Part shown: positions 8,396 through 17,349 of the stretch, in pieces
How the letters are laid out: each line of letters starts with the position of its first letter
Numbering within the stretch: position 1 is the first letter of the stretch
DNA from: Agrococcus sp. SGAir0287
GTDB lineage: Bacteria > Actinomycetota > Actinomycetes > Actinomycetales > Microbacteriaceae
Assembly: GCF_005484985.1 (NCBI RefSeq)
Contig: NZ_CP027942.1
Coordinates: forward strand, 1,178,001-1,242,000
Direction: 5' to 3'
Length of the DNA: 64,000 bases
The notes under the pieces: generated by a model
The model's input: only the letters and a program-made list of their open reading frames with translations
Databases searched by the model: none
Told to the model about the DNA's origin: nothing
Program-made: the position numbers and the translations under genes

Positions 8396-9921
8396 CGGCG
8401 ATCCTGCGCGTCGTCGGCGCCGCCCGCACCGTCGCGCTGCAGGGGCTCGCGGGGCGCCGCGTCGACGTCGAGGTCGACGTCGCGAGCGGGCTCCCGAGCG
8501 TGCGCGTCGTCGGCATGCCCGACGCCGCCATCCGCGAGGCGCAGCACCGCACGCAGTCGGCGATCGAGACGTCCGGCTTCGAGTTCCCCTCGACCCGCGT
8601 CGTCATCAACCTCACGCCCGCGTCGCTGCCGAAGGCCGGCACGCACCTCGACCTGCCGATGGCGATCGCCGTGCTGCGCGCGATCGGCGTCGTGCCGGCC
8701 GAGCGCGACGCGGCCCTCTTCGGCGAGCTCGGCCTCGACGGCCGCCTGCAGCCGCTGCGCGGCGTGCTGCCGCTCGTGCGCGCCGCCGCGCTCGACGGCG
8801 CCGACGAGGTGCTCGTGCCGCATGCGAACGCCGACGAGGCATCCCTCGTCGAGGGCGTGCGGGTGCGCGCCGTCGCGAGCCTGCGCGAGGCGGCCATCGC
8901 CCTCGGCGCCGACGTCGAGCCGGTGCCGGTGGAGCCGGCGACGCTGCGCGTGCCGCCCGAGGCGCCGCGTGCCGTGCCCGACCTCGCCGACGTCATCGGC
9001 AACCTCCACGCCGTCGAGGCGCTGCAGGTCGCGGCGGCAGGCGCGCACCACATGCTCATGCTCGGCCCGCCGGGCGCCGGCAAGACGATGCTCGCGTCGC
9101 GCCTGCCGGGTCTGCTGCCCGAGCTCGACGTGGGGCAGGCGCTCGACGTCGCCTCCATGCGGTCGCTCTCGGGCATCGCGTGCGCGTCGCTCGACCGCAC
9201 GCCGCCGTTCGAGGCGCCGCATCACTCGGCGACCGCGGGCGCGCTCGTGGGCGGCGGCGGTGCGCTCATCCGTCCGGGCGCCGTCTCGCGCGCCTCCCAC
9301 GGCGTGCTCTTCCTCGACGAGAGCCCCGAGTTCTCGCGCGTCGTGCTCGACGGCCTCCGGGAGCCGCTGGAGTCGGGGCTCATCGAGATCCACCGCTCGG
9401 CTGCGACCGCCGTCTTCCCCGCGGCGTTCCAGCTCGTGCTCGCCGCCAATCCGTGCCCGTGCGGCCAGCACGGCACGGGCCAGTGCCGCTGCGCGCCCCA
9501 GCAGCGGCGGCGCTACCTCGGTCGGCTGTCGGGGCCGCTCCTCGACCGCGTCGACCTGCAGGTCACGGTCGATCGAGTGCGCCCGGTCGAGGCGGCGATG
9601 CGCGCCGACGAGCCGCGCACCTCCACGCACGTCGCACGGCAGCGCGTCGCCGCGGCGCGCGAGCGGGCTGCGCATCGCCTGCGCGGCACGCCCTGGCGCG
9701 CGATGGGGCAGGTCGACGGCCCGTGGCTGCGCCGGACGCATCCGCTGCCGCCCGACGTCGTCGCGCCGCTCGACGATGCGCTCGCGCGCGGCGCGATCTC
9801 GATGCGCGGCTACGACCGCACGCTGCGCGTCGCGCACACCGTGGCCGACCTCGACGACGAGCCCGTCGCGCGCGAGCACGTCGGCCGCGCGCTCTTCTAC
9901 CGACAGGGGGTCCCGACGTGA
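8392..9921 (+). CDS. comM: YifB/ComM family Mg-chelatase-like AAA+ ATPase
   Basis: AAA+ helicase that in naturally competent bacteria promotes branch migration of incoming DNA; in other bacteria its role is unclear. The N-terminal Lon-substrate-like domain (GLPSVRVVGMPDAAIREA) is followed by Walker A GPPGAGKT (225-232) and Walker B VLFLDESPEF. The cysteine cluster ANPCPCGQHGTGQCRC is also typical. 509 residues, full length. It overlaps both yraN (four bases) and dprA (four bases), so the three genes are translationally coupled. No late-competence pilus genes are present in the window. Confidence 0.94.
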   Translation: MTAILRVVGAARTVALQGLAGRRVDVEVDVASGLPSVRVVGMPDAAIREAQHRTQSAIETSGFEFPSTRVVINLTPASLPKAGTHLDLPMAIAVLRAIGVVPAERDAALFGELGLDGRLQPLRGVLPLVRAAALDGADEVLVPHANADEASLVEGVRVRAVASLREAAIALGADVEPVPVEPATLRVPPEAPRAVPDLADVIGNLHAVEALQVAAAGAHHMLMLGPPGAGKTMLASRLPGLLPELDVGQALDVASMRSLSGIACASLDRTPPFEAPHHSATAGALVGGGGALIRPGAVSRASHGVLFLDESPEFSRVVLDGLREPLESGLIEIHRSAATAVFPAAFQLVLAANPCPCGQHGTGQCRCAPQQRRRYLGRLSGPLLDRVDLQVTVDRVRPVEAAMRADEPRTSTHVARQRVAAARERAAHRLRGTPWRAMGQVDGPWLRRTHPLPPDVVAPLDDALARGAISMRGYDRTLRVAHTVADLDDEPVAREHVGRALFYRQGVPT

Positions 9922-11132
9922 CCAGGTTCCGACTGCCGGAGGGTGTGCTGCGCGAGCTCGTCGCCGGCGTCGCGCCGCCGAGCCTCGCCGTTGCCGACGA
10001 TGAGACCGTGCTGCGCCTGTTCGCCGCCGCGGCGTGGTCGTGCATCCCCGAGCCCGGCGACGCCGTGGCAGGCGCGGCGCGCGAGGCGCTCGGCGACGTC
10101 CGCGCGCTCGAGCTCCTCGTCGACGGCGCAGCGCCCTCGCGCTGGCTCGCAGAGGCGGGCGAGGCCGCGCCCGACCTCGTGCGGCACATGGATGCCGCGG
10201 TCGACCGCTGGCGCCCGCGGCTCGACGACGCCCGCGTCCGCCGCGCGCTCGAGCAGGGCGCGGCGTGGGGGCAGACGCTGCTGAGCCCGGTCGCCGCCGA
10301 GTGGCCGATCGGCCTCGACGACCTGGGCCCGCACGCGCCTGCGGCCCTGTGGGTGCGCGGATCGCTCGCGGCGCTCGTGGAGCTCGACCGCTCGATCGCC
10401 CTCGTCGGCTCCCGCGCCGCGAGCGGCTACGGCGAGCACGTCGCGATGGAGGCCGTCGAGGGCCTCGTGCGGCACGGCTTCGCGACGGTGTCGGGCGCGG
10501 CGTACGGCATCGACGCGTGCGTGCATCGAGCGACGATGGCAATCGGCGGCACGACGATCGCCGTCATGGCAGGCGGGCTCGATCGGCTCTACCCGCCCGG
10601 CAACGACGACCTCCTGCGTCGCGTCGAGCGCGAGGGAGCCCTCGTGGCGGAGGTGCCGTGCGGCTCGACGCCCTCGCGCTGGCGGTTCCTCGCGCGCAAT
10701 CGGCTCATCGCCGCGCTCGCGCAGGCGACGGTCGTCGTCGAGGCGAGCGTGCGCTCCGGATCCATCAACACCGCCGGCCACGCCGCGACGCTCGGGCGAC
10801 CGCTCGGCGCCGTGCCCGGTCCCGTGACGAGCGGTGCGAGCGCGGGATGCCACCGCCTCATCCGCGACTACGGCGCGCAGCTCGTGCAGGGTGCCGACGA
10901 GATGCGGGCGCTCGTCGACGGCGACGCCGAGCCGCAGGGGCTCGCGGCTCGCGTCGGCGCCGACGAGACGCGCGTGCTCGATGCGCTGAGCGTGCGGCAG
11001 CCGCGCGACGTCGACGACCTCGCCGCGCGCGCCGGCATGTCGATCGCTCAGGTGCGCGCGACGCTCGGGCTGCTCGACCTCTCCGGCGCGGTCGAGCAGC
11101 GGGGAGCGGGATGGGTGCGGTCCTCCCGCTGA
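9918..11132 (+). CDS. dprA: DNA-processing protein DprA
   Basis: Loads RecA onto incoming single-stranded DNA during transformation, and is widespread outside competent species too. The Rossmann-like core is clear: IALVGSRAASGYGEHVAMEA, SGAAYGIDACVHRATM, IAVMAGGLDRLYPPGN and RWRFLARNRLIAALA. The last 60 residues form the DprA winged-helix domain (DVDDLAARAGMSIAQVRATL). 404 residues. The GTG start overlaps the comM stop as GTGA. In related genomes xerC follows directly, but here about 4.7 kb of accessory genes intervene. Confidence 0.94.
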   Translation: MTRFRLPEGVLRELVAGVAPPSLAVADDETVLRLFAAAAWSCIPEPGDAVAGAAREALGDVRALELLVDGAAPSRWLAEAGEAAPDLVRHMDAAVDRWRPRLDDARVRRALEQGAAWGQTLLSPVAAEWPIGLDDLGPHAPAALWVRGSLAALVELDRSIALVGSRAASGYGEHVAMEAVEGLVRHGFATVSGAAYGIDACVHRATMAIGGTTIAVMAGGLDRLYPPGNDDLLRRVEREGALVAEVPCGSTPSRWRFLARNRLIAALAQATVVVEASVRSGSINTAGHAATLGRPLGAVPGPVTSGASAGCHRLIRDYGAQLVQGADEMRALVDGDAEPQGLAARVGADETRVLDALSVRQPRDVDDLAARAGMSIAQVRATLGLLDLSGAVEQRGAGWVRSSR

Positions 11133-11136
11133 GCGC

Positions 11137-13392
11137 TCACGCCGCCCGCGTCGACCCCGACGCGGTCGCATCGCTCGCCGATGCGGCGGGGACGCCCACG
11201 AAGAAGTTGTCGCGAAAGAGCCCCGTCGGGTCCACCTCGGTCTTGATCGCACGCAGCCGCGCGAGGGTCGGCGGCGGGAAGGCGCGCTCGAGGAGCGCCG
11301 GATCCGTGCGCTGCTCGAAGCTGAGGTACAGCCCCTCCGACACCTCCTCGAGGTCGCGCCAGAGCGCGTCGAACGTGCCCGACCTGCCGATCGCGGTGAT
11401 GGAGAAGCCCGCGTCGCGATGCGCGAACGCCGTCTCGTCGGGCGCGAGGTCGCCGATCGCACCGCCCATCGAGCGGATCTGGAACCACGGGGCCGAGCCC
11501 GAGCCCACGAGCGCCGCGGACCGGCGCGCGACCTCGCCGCCCAGGGAGCGCACGAGCGCCGAGCGGAACGTCGGCTCGCCGACGCCCCGATGCTCGCCCT
11601 CGAACGCGGCCATGACCTGGTCGTAGGTCGCGAGCGTCACCTGCTGGCTCACGAGCGGCGCGAGCGCCGCGAAGGCGTTCAGCCGCTCGAGGATCGTGTC
11701 GGGATCGGCGGAGTCGACGACGCCCATCACCTGGGCGATCGCAGGCTCGCCCGGCCGGCCGCGGCCGAGGATGGCGAAGAGCGTCGTGTCGCGCGGCGTC
11801 GCCTCCATCGTCGCGCCGAACGCCTCGAGCCACCGCGCGACGTCGTCGACCTGGAAGGCGAGCTGCGCGAAGCCGACCTGCCCGACCTCCGCGGCGCGGA
11901 TGTCGAAGGACGTCACGATGCCGACGTTGGCGCCGGCGCCGCGGATCGCCCAGAGCAGCTCCGGCCGCTCGGTCGCCGAGGCGCGCACGACGGATCCGTC
12001 GGCGAGCACGACCTCGGCACCGACGACGTTGTCGATCGTGAGCCCGTGCTCGCGTCCCAGGAAGCCCACGCCGCCGGCGGTCGCGAGCCCGCCGACGCCG
12101 ACCCCGCCGTAGTCGCCGCTCGAGATCGCCCAGCCGTGCGGCGCGAGCGCGGCGGCGACCTCGACCCAGCGCGCTCCCGGCCCGATGCGCACGATGCGCT
12201 CGGCCTCGTCGACGACCTCGATGGCGTCGAGCGCACCCACGTCGATCACGAGCCCGCCGTCGTTCGTCGATCGCCCGCTGATGCCGTGCCCGCCCGAGCG
12301 CACGCCGAGCGGCACGTGCGGATGGGCGCGGGCGACGGCGACGGCGTCGACGACCTCCTCGACCGTCCTCGGCTGCAGGACCAGGCCCGGCGAGCCCCCG
12401 CGCATGGCTCCGGAGCGCACGCGTGCGTAGCCGACGTCGCCCGGCTCGATGGCGCGATCGCGCAGCGACTCGGGCAGCTCGTCGTACGCGATGCCCTCGC
12501 GGCGTGCCGCGAGCGCGACGGCGGATCGGCCGGGGGCGCGCGTGCCGGCCGCCGCGCGCGCGGCGGCGACGGTCTCGCGCAGCGCGGCGCCCGTGCCCTC
12601 GGCGAAGCCGCGCAGCACGCGCTCGTCGTCGCCCATGACGATGAACGTCGAGACACCGTCCTCGAGCGCGAGTCGCACGAGCTCGTCGAGCGGCTCGTCG
12701 CCGCGGATGTTGAGGAGGCGCTGGATCTCGCTCGGATCCCGCCCGACCGCCGTCGCGGCCGCGTCGATGCGCGCGTTGCCCGCGGCGACGTCGCCGGGCT
12801 GCAGGTAGGGCAGGGAGGGGAGCCAACCGTCGCCGACCTCGCCGGTGAGCCGCAGCATGCGGGGCTTGTAAGCGCCGACGTGGATCGGGATGCGATGCGC
12901 GGGCTCCGGGCCGCGCTTGGCCCCTGCCACCGGGTAGTGCTCGCCGCCGCGCACCGGACCGCGCGCGTCGACGTCCCACAGGTCGCGGATGACGCCGATG
13001 CCCTCCCGCAGGGCGTCGATCGACTCGGCGATGCTCAGACGCCGGCCACCCATCGCGGCGATCGCGTCCCAGAACCCGCCGGCCCCGATGCCGAGCTCGA
13101 GCCGCCCGCCAGAGAGCAGGTCGAGCGATGCAGCCGCGCGCGCCGTGACGGGTGCGGGGCGCAGCGGCAGGTTCAGCACGTTGGGGGAGAGGTGCACGCG
13201 CTCGGTCTCGGCCGCGACGTACGTCAGCAGCGTCCACGTGTCGAGGAACGCCGACTGGTACGGATGGTCCTGGAACGTGACGAGGTCGAAGCCCGCGTCC
13301 TCGCTGATCTGCGCGAGCGCGACGACGCGCTCGGGATGCGCCGCGCTCGGCGTGATGAACGTCCCCAGCCGCAGCGGGTGCCCGTGGTCCAC
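11137..13392 (-). CDS. Fused luciferase-like (LLM) oxidoreductase and FAD-linked BBE-type oxidase
   Basis: A single 751-residue reading frame with no sign of a base error. Residues 1 to about 290 form a luciferase-like TIM barrel (LRLGTFITPSAAHPERVV, LDLLSGGRLELGIGAG, PIHVGAYKPRMLRLTGEV). Residues about 320-735 form a PCMH-type FAD domain with PLGVRSGGHGISG, whose His369 aligns with the residue that carries the flavin in berberine-bridge-type enzymes, then GWAISSGDYGGVGVGGLATA and a BBE-like end, TEVDPTGLFRDNFFVG. The second cysteine link of bicovalent enzymes is absent. It would hold two flavin sites in one chain. GTG start at 13392 with GGAGG before it; divergent from a MarR gene. Substrate unknown. 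Confidence 0.88.
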   Translation of the reverse strand: MDHGHPLRLGTFITPSAAHPERVVALAQISEDAGFDLVTFQDHPYQSAFLDTWTLLTYVAAETERVHLSPNVLNLPLRPAPVTARAAASLDLLSGGRLELGIGAGGFWDAIAAMGGRRLSIAESIDALREGIGVIRDLWDVDARGPVRGGEHYPVAGAKRGPEPAHRIPIHVGAYKPRMLRLTGEVGDGWLPSLPYLQPGDVAAGNARIDAAATAVGRDPSEIQRLLNIRGDEPLDELVRLALEDGVSTFIVMGDDERVLRGFAEGTGAALRETVAAARAAAGTRAPGRSAVALAARREGIAYDELPESLRDRAIEPGDVGYARVRSGAMRGGSPGLVLQPRTVEEVVDAVAVARAHPHVPLGVRSGGHGISGRSTNDGGLVIDVGALDAIEVVDEAERIVRIGPGARWVEVAAALAPHGWAISSGDYGGVGVGGLATAGGVGFLGREHGLTIDNVVGAEVVLADGSVVRASATERPELLWAIRGAGANVGIVTSFDIRAAEVGQVGFAQLAFQVDDVARWLEAFGATMEATPRDTTLFAILGRGRPGEPAIAQVMGVVDSADPDTILERLNAFAALAPLVSQQVTLATYDQVMAAFEGEHRGVGEPTFRSALVRSLGGEVARRSAALVGSGSAPWFQIRSMGGAIGDLAPDETAFAHRDAGFSITAIGRSGTFDALWRDLEEVSEGLYLSFEQRTDPALLERAFPPPTLARLRAIKTEVDPTGLFRDNFFVGVPAASASDATASGSTRAA

Positions 13393-13411
13393 GGAAGCCT
13401 CCTCGAATCGT

Positions 13412-13424
13412 GTTGTGAGACAAC
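13412..13424. promoter_or_regulatory. Candidate MarR operator
   Basis: GTTGT, GAG, ACAAC is a perfect five-base inverted repeat in the 70-base region between the divergent fused oxidoreductase and the MarR gene. It lies just upstream of where the -35 of the marR promoter (-10 TACCCT at 13451-13456) would be, and 20 bases before the oxidoreductase start. Confidence 0.55.
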
Positions 13425-13462
13425 CTATCTGCTGTGCCGCGCATTCCCGCTACCCTGGAGCC

Positions 13463-13960
13463 ATGGCGGAGGACCTCGAGCTGGGCTGGTCGCTCGGCGT
13501 GCTGTTCCGCGAGTGGCAGCGCCGCGCGCAGGCGGCGACGGCGTCGGTGCCGCACGGCCCGCGCGGCTTCCAGATCCTGCAGACCCTGGAGGGCGCCACG
13601 CCGCGGCAGGGTGCGCTCGCCGCGCACCTCGGCATCGACCGCACCGTGCTCACGTACGTCGTCGACGACCTCGTCGACGCGGGGCTCGTCGAGCGTCGCG
13701 TCGACCCGAGCGATCGCCGTGCGCAGCTGTGCGCGCTCACGGATGCGGGCGCGCGCACGCTCGCCGCGCTGCGCGACGCGGTCGCGGCGAGCGAGGGGGC
13801 GCTGCTCGCCGGGCTGCCCGAGCGCGACGCTGCGGAGCTCGAGCGGCTCGTGCGTCGCGCGGCGATCCGGCTGCACGTCGGCGACGACCGCGACGCGTGC
13901 CGCGTCGTCGCGGACGTCGCGGCGGTGCTCGACGAGGCTCGAGCGCCCGCGCGTCGCTAG
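13463..13960 (+). CDS. MarR family transcriptional regulator
   Basis: A winged-helix regulator of 165 residues. GALAAHLGIDRTVLTYVVDD is the recognition helix and LVERRVDPSDRRAQLCALTD is the wing with the MarR D-x-R-D/S-R-R signature. The ATG at 13463 has TACCCT six bases before it, so the message is probably leaderless. It is divergent from the fused oxidoreductase and probably controls it in response to a small aromatic ligand; this last part is inference from the family. Confidence 0.88.
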   Translation: MAEDLELGWSLGVLFREWQRRAQAATASVPHGPRGFQILQTLEGATPRQGALAAHLGIDRTVLTYVVDDLVDAGLVERRVDPSDRRAQLCALTDAGARTLAALRDAVAASEGALLAGLPERDAAELERLVRRAAIRLHVGDDRDACRVVADVAAVLDEARAPARR

Positions 13961-14841
13961 GCGGACGCGGTGGGCCTCGCAGCGATCGCCGACCCGCGAC
14001 CGCGGATGAGCAGGCCGAAGCCGCCTGCGATGAAGAGCATGAGCACGCCGTAGACGCCGGCGGGCAGGCTCACCTCGATCGAGCCGAGGACCGTCTGCGC
14101 GATGACGATCGCGAGCACGGCGTTGTGGATGCCGATCTCGAACGACGATGCGACCGCCTGGCGCTGCCCGACGCCGAGCCAGCGCGGCGCGAGGTAGCCG
14201 ACGGCGAGGCTCAGCAGGCAGAACAGCGCCGTGATGCCGGCGAGGCTCGCGACGTTCTCGACGAGGATCGCCCAGTTCGAGATCACGGCGCCGGCGATGA
14301 CCACCACGAGCACCACGAAGGATCCGATGCGCACCGGCACGTCCATGCGGTCGGCGAACGTCGGGCTCAGCCGCCGCACGAGCATGCCGAGCGCCGCAGG
14401 ACCGAGCACGACGAGGAACACCTCGACCGTCTTCGAGAGCTGGAGGCCGAGCTGGTCGTCGAACGGGTCGAAGATCGCGATCGCGAGGTTCGTGATGAGC
14501 GGCAGCGTCACGACGGCGATGATCGAGTTGATGGCCGTGAGCGAGATGTTGAGCGCGACGTCGCCGCGGAAGAGGTGGCTGTAGAGGTTCGCGACCGTGC
14601 CGCCCGGCGAGGCGGCGAGCATCATCATGCCGACCGCGAGCAGCGGCGGCAGCTGGAAGAGGGCGACGAGCCCGAGGCAGATCGCGGGCAGGACGAGCAG
14701 CTGGCATGCGAGCGCCACGACGACGGCGCGCGGATGCCGCGCGACCCGAGCGAAGTCGGCCGGCGTGAGGCCGAGGCCGAGGCCGAACATGATGATGCCG
14801 AGGGCGACCGGCAGCCCGATCGTCGTCAGTGCGGAGTCCAT
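13957..14841 (-). CDS. Bile acid:sodium symporter (BASS) family transporter
   Basis: A 294-residue integral membrane protein with about nine hydrophobic segments. FGLGLGLTPADFARVARHPR and MMMLAASPGGTVANLYSHLF match the BASS/SBF family, the latter being the crossover region that binds sodium and substrate; SSFEIGIHNAVLAIVIA is the second inverted-repeat crossover. Family members carry organic acids with Na+, and the substrate here cannot be told. The ATG at 14841 removes an improbable 36-residue Arg-rich extension. Its stop overlaps the marR stop by four bases in convergent orientation. Confidence 0.88.
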   Translation of the reverse strand: MDSALTTIGLPVALGIIMFGLGLGLTPADFARVARHPRAVVVALACQLLVLPAICLGLVALFQLPPLLAVGMMMLAASPGGTVANLYSHLFRGDVALNISLTAINSIIAVVTLPLITNLAIAIFDPFDDQLGLQLSKTVEVFLVVLGPAALGMLVRRLSPTFADRMDVPVRIGSFVVLVVVIAGAVISNWAILVENVASLAGITALFCLLSLAVGYLAPRWLGVGQRQAVASSFEIGIHNAVLAIVIAQTVLGSIEVSLPAGVYGVLMLFIAGGFGLLIRGRGSAIAARPTASA

Positions 14842-14947
14842 GACCACAGTGTGCGGCACGACGTGAGCGATGCTCGGCCCACGCGCCGCGGACCACGGGC
14901 CGCGAGCCGCCCCGGGATGACGGTGGGTGCGTCCTAGCCTTGGGTCC

Positions 14948-15841
14948 ATGCACGACGGACTGGGTCAGCATCCCGCCCCGACGCACGTCGTCGCCCACGT
15001 GAGCGACACGCATCTGCTCGCCGGCGGCGCGCTGCTCGGCGGTGCGATCGACACGGCCGAGCACCTGCGCAGCGTGCTCGAGCGCCTCGAGCTCGCGGCG
15101 CCGACCGCCGATGCGCTCGTCGTCTCCGGCGACTGCACCGACCTCGGCGAGCCCGAGGCCTACGCGCTGCTGCGCGAGCTCGTCGAGCCCGTCGCCGCCC
15201 GGATGGGCGCGCGGGTCGTGTACGCGGCGGGCAACCACGACGAGCGCGGGCCCATGTGGCGCGCGCTGCACGACATCGACGAGGCGGCGCCGTACGACCA
15301 CGTGCACGACGTCGGCGGCCTGCGCATCGTCTCGCTCGACTCGAGCCTTCCCGGCTTCCACCACGGCGGCTTCGACGACGGGCAGGCGCAGTGGCTCGCC
15401 GACGTGCTCGCCGAGCCCGCCCAGCACGGCACGCTGCTCGTCATGCACCACCCGCCGCTGCCATATCGCGCCCGCATCATGCAGGTGCTCGAGTTCCAGG
15501 ACGAGCGGCGCCTCGCCGAGGTGCTCGCCGGCAGCGACGTGCGCGCGATCCTCTCGGGGCACCTCCACGTCAACGGCTCGGGCACGTTCGCCGGCATCCC
15601 CGTGATCCTCGCGAACGCCACCTCGTACGCCGACGACCTCGCCGCGGGGCCCACGGCGTTCCAGGGCATCGACGCGGCGCAGTCCGCCAACCTCCTCGAG
15701 GTCTACCCGCATACCGTCGCGCACTCGGTCGTGCCCGGCCGCGCGCATCCCTCGCTCTCGCCCCTGCCCGCCGACCTCCACGCGCGACTCGCGGCGCTCG
15801 ACGCCGCAGGGCGCGTCGAGCGCTTCAGCAGGAAGCGCTGA
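14948..15841 (+). CDS. Metallophosphoesterase (CpdA-like)
   Basis: Calcineurin-like phosphoesterase of 297 residues. The metal motifs appear in order: VAHVSDTHL (D-x-H), LVVSGDCTDLGE (G-D-x-x-D), VVYAAGNHDERG (G-N-H-D/E), VMHHPP and ILSGHLHVN (G-H-x-H). It resembles 3',5'-cyclic-nucleotide phosphodiesterases, but the substrate is not determined by these motifs. TAGCCT at 14935-14940, seven bases before the ATG, suggests a leaderless message. xerC follows after five bases and may be cotranscribed. Confidence 0.9.
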   Translation: MHDGLGQHPAPTHVVAHVSDTHLLAGGALLGGAIDTAEHLRSVLERLELAAPTADALVVSGDCTDLGEPEAYALLRELVEPVAARMGARVVYAAGNHDERGPMWRALHDIDEAAPYDHVHDVGGLRIVSLDSSLPGFHHGGFDDGQAQWLADVLAEPAQHGTLLVMHHPPLPYRARIMQVLEFQDERRLAEVLAGSDVRAILSGHLHVNGSGTFAGIPVILANATSYADDLAAGPTAFQGIDAAQSANLLEVYPHTVAHSVVPGRAHPSLSPLPADLHARLAALDAAGRVERFSRKR

Positions 15842-15846
15842 CCCGC

Positions 15847-16764
15847 ATGGCGCCCGTGCGTTCGATGCGCGTCGAGGAGGCGGTCGACGCCTACCTCGCG
15901 CATCTCGAACGCGAGCGGGGCGCGAGCCCCCGCACCGTCCGCGCATACGGCGCCGACCTGCGCAGCCTCGTCGAGCACTGCACGGCGCACGGCATCGACG
16001 ACGTCGCCTCCCTCGACCTCGAGACGCTGCGCGACTGGCTGTACGCGGCGAGCGAGCGCGGCCTCGCCCGTTCGACCCTCGCGCGCCGCAGCTCGAGCGC
16101 GCGCGGCCTCGGCGCCTGGCTCGAGCGCGAGGGCGTCGCGATCGGCGCGGCGCGGCTGCGCACCCCCAAGCGCGAGGCGCATCTGCCCCGCGTCCTCTCC
16201 CGCGGCGCGATCGACGGCATCGTCGCGCGGCTGGCGGTCGAGGCCGAGACGGGCGATCCCGTCGCGCGCCGCGACCTCGCGATCGTCGAGCTGCTCTACG
16301 CGAGCGCCCTGCGCGTGTCCGAGCTCGTCGGGCTCGACGTCGACGACGTCGACCTCGAGCGCCTCACGGTGCGCGTGCTCGGCAAGGGCGCCAAGGAGCG
16401 CGTCGTCCCGTTCGGCGTGCCGGCCCTCGATGCCGTGCACGACTGGATCCGCCTCGGGCGGCCCGCGCTCGCGACGGGGCGCGAGACGCGGGCGCTGCTG
16501 CTGGGGGTGCGCGGGGGCCGGATGGGGCAGCGGGCGGTGCACGCGCTCGTCGCGCGCCTGCTGGAGGACGTGCCCGGATCCGGCCCGGCCGGGCCGCATG
16601 CGCTGCGCCACACGGCCGCGACGCACCTGCTCGACGGCGGCGCCGACCTCCGGGCCGTGCAGGAGCTGCTCGGCCACGCGAGCCTCGGCACGACGCAGAT
16701 CTACACGCACGTGTCGCTCGAGCGCCTCACCGCGTCGTATCGCACCGCGCACCCGCGCGCGTAG
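15847..16764 (+). CDS. xerC: Tyrosine recombinase XerC
   Basis: Resolves chromosome dimers at dif with XerD. The N-terminal SAM-like domain spans about 1-100. The catalytic set is complete: Arg156 in ASALRVSELVGL, Lys180 in LGKGAKERVVPF, HALRHTAATHLL (His and Arg), LGHASLGTTQIYTHV with His and the nucleophile Tyr286. 305 residues, normal size. The ATG at 15847 follows the phosphoesterase stop by five bases. Located near dprA and before the M23 peptidase and rpsB, as in most Actinobacteria, so I call it XerC and not an integrase. Confidence 0.92.
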   Translation: MAPVRSMRVEEAVDAYLAHLERERGASPRTVRAYGADLRSLVEHCTAHGIDDVASLDLETLRDWLYAASERGLARSTLARRSSSARGLGAWLEREGVAIGAARLRTPKREAHLPRVLSRGAIDGIVARLAVEAETGDPVARRDLAIVELLYASALRVSELVGLDVDDVDLERLTVRVLGKGAKERVVPFGVPALDAVHDWIRLGRPALATGRETRALLLGVRGGRMGQRAVHALVARLLEDVPGSGPAGPHALRHTAATHLLDGGADLRAVQELLGHASLGTTQIYTHVSLERLTASYRTAHPRA

Positions 16765-16773
16765 CCGCAGCGG

Positions 16774-17349
16774 TCACGGCGCTGCGCCCAGCGGCAGCAG
16801 CACGGCGCGCTCGGCGCCCAGCAACCCCATGGGGTTCGCGTACGCGCCGTCGATGCGCACGCCGAGGTGGATGCACGCCCCGCACGGCCGATGGCCGCCG
16901 ACGAGCACGCCGATGGGGTCGCCCGCTGCGACGACGTCGCCCGCGACGACGCTCGGTGCCACGGGCTCGACCGTGACGAGCACCTCCCACGGCGCGTCCT
17001 CCATGCGGATCGTCACGACGGGCCGGTCGACGACGGTGCCCGCGAAGGTGACGGTCCCCGCGGTCGCGGCGGCGACCGTCGTGCCCGGCAGCGCTGCGAC
17101 GTCGATGCCGCGGTGCCCCGCGCCCCACGGTGCGGAGGGCGCCGCGAACGCGCGCAGCACCGCGGCGCGCGGCACGGGCCACGCGAGCGAGCCGCGCAGC
17201 GACTCCGGCACGTCCGCCGCCGTCGAGGCGGGGGCGTCGGCGTCCTCGGCCGCGACGGCCGTGGCGGGCGCCCACCGCGCCGGCGCCATCAGCAGCACGA
17301 CGGCGACGAGGACGACGGCGAGCGAGCGACGACGGAGGCGACGGGGCAT
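16774..17349 (-). CDS. Secreted M23 (LytM-fold) peptidase-like protein
   Basis: A 191-residue exported protein: Arg-rich N-terminus, hydrophobic segment at about 8-28 and an Ala-rich cleavage region. The LytM core keeps the zinc ligands His and Asp in [12 protein letters not shown], and [16 protein letters not shown]. In the last motif, [13 protein letters not shown], the catalytic first His of HxH is replaced by Cys, leaving C-I-H. The protein may bind peptidoglycan, or cleave it poorly, instead of being a normal endopeptidase. It is divergent from rpsB, as in related genomes. Confidence 0.85.
   Translation of the reverse strand: MPRRLRRRSLAVVLVAVVLLMAPARWAPATAVAAEDADAPASTAADVPESLRGSLAWPVPRAAVLRAFAAPSAPWGAGHRGIDVAALPGTTVAAATAGTVTFAGTVVDRPVVTIRMEDAPWEVLVTVEPVAPSVVAGDVVAAGDPIGVLVGGHRPCGACIHLGVRIDGAYANPMGLLGAERAVLLPLGAAP

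Noticed and set aside
11048..15946. Very long minus-strand open frame of 1632 codons
   Set aside because: At this G+C content stops are rare in the wrong frames. The translation is Arg/Ala/His-rich without family motifs and covers several real genes on both strands.
15847..16764. Integrase of a mobile element explaining the accessory block
   Set aside because: Size, position before the M23 peptidase and rpsB, and absence of an attachment site or excisionase fit the chromosomal XerC.
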